Assembly: GCA_034435975.1 (NCBI GenBank)
Contig: DAOTWD010000156.1
Location: 1 to 64,000, forward strand
Length of the DNA stretch: 64,000 nucleotides
DNA from: CAKZQX01 sp034435975
GTDB lineage: Bacteria; Chloroflexota; Chloroflexia; Chloroflexales; Chloroflexaceae
Reading direction: 5' to 3'
Position numbers and translations under genes: made by a program. The notes under the pieces are model-generated. The model saw only the letters and a program-made list of their open reading frames with translations. It made no database searches and was not told the DNA's origin. Position 1 is the first letter of the stretch. The number at the start of each line of letters is the position of its first letter. Of the stretch, positions 59,449-64,000 are shown one piece after another.

Positions 59449-60348
59449 CTACATTCCTGTGCGCTTCGTTCGTTCTGCATAACGCATTCTACGGGCAACA
59501 GTGTACCAACCTGCCACATAGCCCAGTGCGGCAGCGTAGCTCGTCAGCGCTTTGAGCGGCTTGCAGCCGGGCCGCCAGGTGGGAGCAGCAAACGAGTAGG
59601 GCAAAAAAATATTTGGGAGCAGCAGCAAGGTGCGCAACAGCACATAACCTGCCGCGTGCAACGGTGTATACAACCAGCGCCCCCGCGCCCGTGTTGGATC
59701 AGCGCAGACTTCCTGGGCATGGCCCATACCATACAGGAAGTGTTTGTGCAACAGCGCCCGCAGGTTGTTGGGTGCCGGATGATAGACCCAGGTTTGCCCC
59801 ACCAGCAGCAGACGATAGCCTCGTCGCCGTACTCGTACGAAAAACTCGGTATCTACACCACGTATGAGCATTTCGTTAAAGCCACCGACCTGCGTAAATA
59901 CGGCACGACGCATGGCACAGCAGGTTGTTGTGATGTCGCAGTAGAACGAGGGAGGGTCGGGGTTGGTCTCCTGGGTAGTAGCGACGACGGGGTGCACGAT
60001 GCGTGGTACCTCGCGGGCAACGTACCGCTGCCATGCCGAGGCGTCCGGTGGTAGAATGCGTGCCGCACCTGTGACACCCACGGTCGGGTCTGCCAACAAA
60101 GGTGCGACCAGGTGCGCCACCAGGTGCGTGTTGCCCGGCAGTGCATCGTCGTCCATAAAGAGCAGCAAATCAGCGGTGGTATGCGCAACACCAAGGTTAC
60201 GAGCGCGGCCATTCGGGGTAACACCTGCCACGACCTCCACTGTCTGTGGTGGCAGGGTCTGGCGGGCAATACAGGTGCGTAATGCCTCCCCCACTCCTGT
60301 GAGCGAGGGGATGATCAGCGCTATATCCGGGATAGTGGTGGTCATCAT
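59449..60348 (-). CDS. GT2-family glycosyltransferase
   Basis: 299 residues of the GT-A fold. IALIIPSLTGVGEALRTC opens the nucleotide-binding domain, LLFMDDDALPGN holds the metal-binding Asp cluster, and GGFNEMLIRGVDTEFFVRVR is the acceptor-side ED-like segment. The C-terminal part has two hydrophobic stretches (LLLLPNIFLPYSF, ALGYVAGWYTV) that may touch the membrane. It is a probable glycan-chain glycosyltransferase. On the same strand, but 550 bp away, follow the polysaccharide deacetylase and the export permease, so a role in the same envelope glycan is plausible. The first two codons are both ATG; no strong ribosome site distinguishes them. Confidence 0.88.
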   Translation of the reverse strand: MMTTTIPDIALIIPSLTGVGEALRTCIARQTLPPQTVEVVAGVTPNGRARNLGVAHTTADLLLFMDDDALPGNTHLVAHLVAPLLADPTVGVTGAARILPPDASAWQRYVAREVPRIVHPVVATTQETNPDPPSFYCDITTTCCAMRRAVFTQVGGFNEMLIRGVDTEFFVRVRRRGYRLLLVGQTWVYHPAPNNLRALLHKHFLYGMGHAQEVCADPTRARGRWLYTPLHAAGYVLLRTLLLLPNIFLPYSFAAPTWRPGCKPLKALTSYAAALGYVAGWYTVARRMRYAERTKRTGM

Positions 60349-60659
60349 CCGTACCTTCCATTATGGTTCTTGACCCCATCGATACATAAACAGGTACTGC
60401 GGCTGGTGTTCCGGGTACGTATATAGCCCTTGTGGAAGAGTCGTAAAGCAAGTGGCAGTCTAGAAGAAGCGCTTTCTCGGCTAAATTTTCGCCTTCGGTG
60501 AAGTGTTAAGGAAATGGAGTGGGCGCACGGTCGTGTACCCCTCCATCCGCCGCAGGCAAAACAGACGTTGTGTTTGAGCGATCGTATCCATCCTGTCATT
60601 AACAGAACTTACTATGTTATACTACGTTTCAATCACACATTCGCACGAGGAGGTGCCAC
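60349..60659. other. Divergent intergenic region
   Basis: 311 bp without a gene. On the + strand TGTTATACT (60615-60623) is an extended -10 element for the small gene at 60660. Nothing else could be identified. Confidence 0.45.
60615..60623 (+). promoter_or_regulatory. Extended -10 promoter of the 45-residue membrane protein
   Basis: TGT directly followed by TATACT (60618-60623), with a weak -35-like gtcatt at 60595-60600 (17-bp spacer). Transcription would start near 60630, about 30 bases before the ATG. Confidence 0.5.
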
Positions 60660-60797
60660 ATGCAGACGCATAATTGGGACAATCCGAACGAGAAACAGAA
60701 TGAGGAATCGGAAACCCATGCTTCTCCATGGGTCTGGTTGATCGATCTGCTGGTGGTCTTGATGCTCATCGCGGCGGCTTTCTGGCTGGCTGGCTAA
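60660..60797 (+). CDS. Small single-pass membrane protein, 45 residues
   Basis: A short gene with an excellent ribosome site (aggaggtg, 60648-60655) four bases before the ATG and an extended -10 promoter. The first 25 residues are acidic and polar (WDNPNEKQNEESETHASPW); residues 26-44 form one helix (LIDLLVVLMLIAAAFWLAG), which should insert with the acidic part in the cytoplasm. I do not recognise a family. The strong translation signals argue that it is real despite its size. A convergent or divergent relation to both neighbours means it is monocistronic. Confidence 0.7.
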   Translation: MQTHNWDNPNEKQNEESETHASPWVWLIDLLVVLMLIAAAFWLAG

Positions 60798-61019
60798 AGC
60801 TGCCATAGCAGGTGTCAGGTAGCCATGGACGCCCGACGCTGCAGGGATCGTGACGGGTGGTTAGCCGAAGAACAGATGAGGTAATTGCTGGCTGATCCAG
60901 AGGGAGAGCGTCGGGCCAGGGCCAGCAGTGAAGAGACTTCATCAGGATAAACGCTGGTTCTGTTCTTTTTGCTGTGCTCTTTATGGTGAGAATCACGTTA
61001 TATGTTCCTGAACCAGGTC

Positions 61020-61859
61020 TTAGATCAAAACGGTAGCAATAGCCTGTTCCAGATCAAGGGTCGGTTCACCTGGTTGCAACCATACCAGAAACTCGATATT
61101 TCCGGCTGGCCCGGTCAGCGGCGAGCGCGTTAATCCGCGAGGTGGTATGTGCAGATCAACCGTGGCTGCCAGCACCTCGTGCAACACGCTCCGATGAACA
61201 GCCGGATCGCGCACAACCCCGCCCTTGCCTACCTGTTGTGGGCCAGCCTCGAACTGGGGTTTGATCAACGCTACCATCCATGTCTCCGGTGACACCAGGC
61301 GTTGGACGGCGGGTAAAACGAGGCGGAGTGAAATAAATGAGACATCAATCGTGGCGCACTGCACCTGTAGTAGGGCAGGATCCACGTCAGGCAGTGCTAT
61401 GTCCGCATCGCTTGCGTATGTCTTCGTTCCGCCTGGTTGGGGTAAAGCGTCCAGATAGCGAATGTTGGTACGTTCGAGCACCGTGACTCGTGCATCCCGG
61501 CGCAAGCGCCAGTCAAGCAGGCCATAGCCAACATCGACCGCATAGACATGTCTGGCACCACGTTGTAGTAACACATCAGTGAAGCCACCCGTCGATGCAC
61601 CGACATCGAGAGCCGTTAATCCAGCCGGGTTGAGACCGAAGGTATCCAGGGCATGCGCCAGCTTAAAGCCGCCACGACTGACATACGGCAATGGTGCCGC
61701 AATGCTCACGTCACTCTCAGGACTGACTGCATACCCCGGTCGGGTTTGCACCTGGTTATCGACCCGCACTGCACCAGCCATGATCAGCGCCTGCGCTCTG
61801 GTGCGGCTTTCAGCCAGACCACGGATAACCAGCAACTGGTCAAGCCGTGTTCGGGACAT
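61020..61859 (-). CDS. tlyA: TlyA-family 23S/16S rRNA 2'-O-methyltransferase
   Basis: 279 residues from the ATG at 61859; longer frames upstream run into the preceding gene. The N-terminal S4 RNA-binding domain (MSRTRLDQLLVIRGL, AGAVRVDNQV) is followed by an FtsJ-like methyltransferase core with LDVGASTGGFTDVLLQRGA, YAVDVGYGLLDWRLR and VALIKPQFEAGP. TlyA proteins methylate ribosomal RNA 2'-hydroxyls (C1409 of 16S and C1920 of 23S in mycobacteria); the substrate here is by analogy. The start ATG shares an A with the TAA stop of the upstream RHH/coiled-coil gene (TAATG), so the two are translationally coupled. A second conserved group, DVSFISLRLVLPAV, is also present. Confidence 0.92.
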   Translation of the reverse strand: MSRTRLDQLLVIRGLAESRTRAQALIMAGAVRVDNQVQTRPGYAVSPESDVSIAAPLPYVSRGGFKLAHALDTFGLNPAGLTALDVGASTGGFTDVLLQRGARHVYAVDVGYGLLDWRLRRDARVTVLERTNIRYLDALPQPGGTKTYASDADIALPDVDPALLQVQCATIDVSFISLRLVLPAVQRLVSPETWMVALIKPQFEAGPQQVGKGGVVRDPAVHRSVLHEVLAATVDLHIPPRGLTRSPLTGPAGNIEFLVWLQPGEPTLDLEQAIATVLI

Positions 61860-62197
61860 TAGCGCTGTGCCTCCATACGGGCAATATCGCTCTCCAGGTC
61901 GGCAATATAGCTCTTTATCCATTCGGGCGCATTCTTGCCTTCAGTCACCAGGCGCGAACGGAGGCGACGCAGTTCAGCTTTGCGTTGCTGTAGCTCAGCC
62001 TCAATATCCGGCAGTGACGGTTTTGCAACAGTGCTATCGAGTTCTGGAAGCTGATCAAGATAGTTCACCACTAAATCGGTAATCAATTGCGGTAAATCTA
62101 CACCCTGTTCCAGCACCAGTGCTTCCAGCTTACGGCGATGCTCACGCGTCAAGAACAGACGGGTGGGAATCGTAAATAAGCCCTCTTGCATGGTCAT
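61859..62197 (-). CDS. RHH-like and coiled-coil protein coupled to tlyA
   Basis: 112 residues. The N-terminal half (FTIPTRLFLTREHRRKLEAL, then LITDLVVNYLDQL) looks like a ribbon-helix-helix unit: a short strand followed by two helices. The C-terminal half (IEAELQQRKAELRRLRSRL, YIADLESDIARMEAQ) is a two-part coiled coil. It may be a DNA-binding or RNA-associated dimeric protein; no closer assignment. A ggagg site 8 bases before the ATG supports the start. Its stop overlaps the tlyA start (TAATG), so the products may act together. Confidence 0.75.
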   Translation of the reverse strand: MTMQEGLFTIPTRLFLTREHRRKLEALVLEQGVDLPQLITDLVVNYLDQLPELDSTVAKPSLPDIEAELQQRKAELRRLRSRLVTEGKNAPEWIKSYIADLESDIARMEAQR

Positions 62198-62730
62198 TGG
62201 TTGCTCCTCCTTACGTGTATTATCTTTATTATACCGTATCTCAGTGGTGGAACCGGGTTGATGTGACCGTTTAAGATATTTCTATGTTTCTCACATGGTC
62301 TGTCTCTCTATACTCCAACGAGACGTCCCCTGGGGAGGAAGGCGTGGTGCGGCTTCAATATCTGGTGCGGCGCGGCAAAGCCGCGCCAGAAAGGAACCAT
62401 GCGCGGGGGCCTGCGGCCCCCGCGCCCCGGCTGTGGTGAAGTCCCGTTGTAATACTATAGTATTATGCGTGTTAGCGGAGCAAGTATACGCATAACAATA
62501 GTACGAACAAGAGACATATAGCCTCTGAATATGTATTGTTTTTACCTGGAATTAACATTTCTATACATATTCACAACGGGAATCTGAAAATTAGCAGTTT
62601 TTGTATGAAAATGGTACATATAGCGTAACTTTTTGTTGAAACCAGTGGTTATATATTATAGAGGTGGGATGCATGATCCCTGCCGTAATCCTTGACCAGG
62701 ACGTATACTATACACATAAGGAGTCCCGCA
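62198..62730. other. Divergent intergenic region with family B element
   Basis: 533 bp, no gene. It contains a family B element (62311-62454), then about 270 bases of AT-rich DNA carrying the promoter of the OmpR-type regulator. A possible TTGTTG (62633-62638) and TATTAT (62654-62659) have a 15-bp spacer, so the promoter is weakly supported. Confidence 0.45.
62311..62454. repeat. Family B mini inverted-repeat element, copy 3
   Basis: 144 bp with ends tactccaacgagac (62311-62324) and gtcccgttgtaata (62441-62454). Inside are the palindromes gcgcggcaaagccgcgc and gcgggggcctgcggcccccgc, both shared with other copies. This copy matches the 13500 copy at its left end. Confidence 0.7.
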
Positions 62731-63408
62731 ATGCATATTCTGGTGGCTGATGATGATATACCCAGTGTCAAGTTAACATCATTTATTCTGGAAGAAGCCG
62801 GATACCGCGTCTATAAAGTATATGATGCCGGGACTATTCTGCAATCCGTTGAGCAACACAACCCTGATCTGATCCTGCTTGATGTGATGATGCCCAAGTC
62901 AAGTGGGTTTGATATCTGCCGCCAGATTCGCCGTACATCAGATGTGCCGATCATTTTTCTATCGGGACGGTCGCAGTTGCAGGATCGTGTGATGGGGCTT
63001 CAAATAGGTGGTGATGACTATCTGGTCAAACCGTTTGAACCATCGGAATTACTGGCGCGGGTGGAAGCGGTTCTCCGCCGCCGCAATAGTGATATACTGA
63101 ATCCCTCCGCTCGTCTGAGCCAGGGCGGGTTAACACTTGATCCGGTTGAACACAAGGTTATATTTGAAGACCGGTCAGTGGAACTAACGCCGTTGGAGTT
63201 TCGGTTGCTCTACTATCTGATGAAAAATTCGGGGCGTGTGCTGAGTACCAGCCAGATTCTCAGCAAAGTCTGGGGATATGATTATGAAGGCGAGAGCAAT
63301 CTCGTAGCGGTCTACATTCGTCGCCTGCGCACGAAAATTGAGAGCGACCCGGAGCATCCACAGCACGTCATTACGGTGCGGAACCTGGGGTACAAATTTG
63401 AGGCGTAG
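62731..63408 (+). CDS. OmpR/PhoB-family response regulator
   Basis: 225 residues from the ATG at 62731, with aaggag 7 bases upstream. The receiver has DDD at 7-9, the phospho-acceptor Asp51 in LILLDVMMPKSSG, Ser in IFLSG (a Thr/Ser switch position) and Lys in YLVKPFEP. The C-terminal winged helix has LTPLEFRLLYYLMKNSG, VWGYDYEGESNLVAVYIRRLR and the final VRNLGYKFEA. It regulates transcription on phosphorylation. The next gene, 238 bp on, encodes a membrane protein cut by the window edge that could be its sensor kinase, but no kinase motifs are visible. Confidence 0.94.
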   Translation: MHILVADDDIPSVKLTSFILEEAGYRVYKVYDAGTILQSVEQHNPDLILLDVMMPKSSGFDICRQIRRTSDVPIIFLSGRSQLQDRVMGLQIGGDDYLVKPFEPSELLARVEAVLRRRNSDILNPSARLSQGGLTLDPVEHKVIFEDRSVELTPLEFRLLYYLMKNSGRVLSTSQILSKVWGYDYEGESNLVAVYIRRLRTKIESDPEHPQHVITVRNLGYKFEA

Positions 63409-63646
63409 CATGGATGTATCTGTTCAGGAGAACGGTCGCCCCACACCGTCCTGTGCCACTCCGTTGGGGCGGCACAGGAACCGCGGATGAAGCCCTGCTA
63501 TTCCAGGGCTGAAGCTCCTGGTGCTCTACGGGCTATTTTTGTAAAAGATGTCAGGCAGCACGTTTATTTGATATGATACTACTCGGGTACGTGTACATGG
63601 TTGCAAGCTGTGATTGCCAACCTTGCTCTGTCAGGAAAGGCTTGTT
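63409..63646. other. Intergenic region with family A-like fragment
   Basis: tctgttcaggagaacggtcgcc (about 63419) resembles the family A left end. A palindrome around ggaacc and ctgctattccagggct follows. The end holds the ribosome site for the membrane-protein gene; a promoter-like ttgatatgatact lies near 63567. Confidence 0.35.
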
Positions 63647-64000
63647 ATGGCTACCGGTGGACTGTTGCGGATGCATAGGCGGCCCTGGTTAAAAAGCTAT
63701 GGGCGTGATCAGGTACGCCTGTTCTTACCGTTGCCTATGTTTGCGCTTATCTGGGTGTTTGCCAATCTGCAGCTCCCCATCGCAGCATCGATGGCGCTGT
63801 GTGGATATGCACTGGTTAATCTCATACTGCTGGTGCTGGTACGTGCTTCCCCGTTTCGTCACATACATCGTTGGTATGCGATCTTGCATGGAAGCTCGCT
63901 GCTGAGTGACGCTGTGCTCGTGCTGGTGTTATTGATCACCCTGGGGCCGCTGAATCTGGTGGTTTTTCCAACCTGCATCGTGTTGATCATCAAAATGCTC
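63647..64000 (+). CDS. N-terminal part of a multi-pass membrane protein, 3' end outside window
   Basis: Frame open to the right edge; 118 residues are visible. aggaaagg lies 7 bases before the ATG. The product begins MATGGLLRMHRRPWL, positively charged, followed by at least four hydrophobic helices (LFLPLPMFALIWVFANLQL, ALCGYALVNLILLVLV, LSDAVLVLVLLITL, NLVVFPTCIVLII). Such an N-terminal module is common in sensor kinases and diguanylate cyclases, and the preceding response regulator makes a sensor plausible, but this is inference. Confidence 0.6.
   Translation, partial: MATGGLLRMHRRPWLKSYGRDQVRLFLPLPMFALIWVFANLQLPIAASMALCGYALVNLILLVLVRASPFRHIHRWYAILHGSSLLSDAVLVLVLLITLGPLNLVVFPTCIVLIIKML

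Noticed and set aside
1..64000. tRNA, rRNA, CRISPR and insertion sequences
   Set aside because: Looked for T-loop strings, regularly spaced repeats with spacers and transposase motifs; none was convincing by eye. A tRNAscan, CRISPR finder and ISfinder search would settle this.

Overview
The window looks like chromosomal DNA of a filamentous Chloroflexi bacterium, most likely a Chloroflexales relative of Chloroflexus, Roseiflexus or Oscillochloris. This is inferred from gene content: a Rex redox repressor, a geranylgeranyl-reductase-type flavoprotein, WD40-fused Ser/Thr kinases, RsbU/RsbV/RsbW-like signalling parts, a bacterial PHAX-domain protein and moderately GC-rich coding DNA. No rRNA, tRNA, CRISPR array, prophage or intact insertion sequence was seen. 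No species is claimed.

Layout. (1) 1-4.5 kb: a YdcF/DUF218 fragment, then GDP-L-fucose synthase-like, GT4 glycosyltransferase and sugar-1-phosphate transferase genes (+). (2) 4.7-5.9 kb: a flavoprotein whose promoter overlaps a terminator hairpin. (3) 6.0-12.9 kb, minus strand: a surface-polysaccharide block mixed with partner-switching proteins, namely a phosphoglycosyl transferase, a WecG/TagA glycosyltransferase fused to two STAS domains, a nucleotidyltransferase-phosphoglycosyl transferase fusion with degenerate active sites in both halves, then a STAS protein, a GAF-PP2C phosphatase and an RsbW-like kinase. (4) 13.7-19.5 kb (+): a deoxysugar cassette with glucose-1-phosphate cytidylyltransferase, an SDR epimerase and three zinc-finger methyltransferases. 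(5) 19.7-24.4 kb: two secreted proteins, one with a Thr-Pro stalk and one FG-GAP lipoprotein. (6) 24.8-35 kb: signalling and miscellaneous genes including kinase-WD40, MBL hydrolase, DUF4062, PHAX, a frameshifted PAS-PAS-STAS gene, an oxidoreductase and Rex. (7) 35.3-38.1 kb (-): tyrA and aroC around a membrane protein. (8) 38.4-43.7 kb: a frameshifted Rpn-like nuclease gene, a decayed gene and a large MrfA/YprA-like protein that has lost its ATPase motifs. (9) 44-50 kb: an alpha/beta hydrolase and gltB. (10) 50.4-55 kb (+): a GT4 glycosyltransferase with a NarL-type two-component pair. (11) 55-60.3 kb (-): a GT2 glycosyltransferase, a polysaccharide deacetylase and a chain-length-regulator/ABC-2 permease fusion. 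(12) 60.7-64 kb: a small membrane protein, TlyA with an RHH/coiled-coil partner, an OmpR-type regulator and the start of a membrane protein.

The main theme is cell-envelope polysaccharide: activated sugars, lipid-linked initiation, elongation, export and modification, with signalling genes placed among the biosynthetic genes. The most unusual observation is the physical fusion of STAS domains to a WecG-type glycosyltransferase, close to a complete STAS/phosphatase/kinase partner-switching set. This suggests, but does not show, direct post-translational control of polysaccharide assembly.

Intergenic DNA is long and full of short inverted-repeat elements. Two families with recognisable termini recur: one beginning TACCGGTTCAGG and one beginning TACTCCAACGAGAC. 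There are also tandem GC-rich palindromes. Three genes are interrupted here: a PAS-PAS-STAS gene with one missing base, an Rpn-like nuclease gene with an extra base in a C9 run, and a gene with two in-frame TAG codons.
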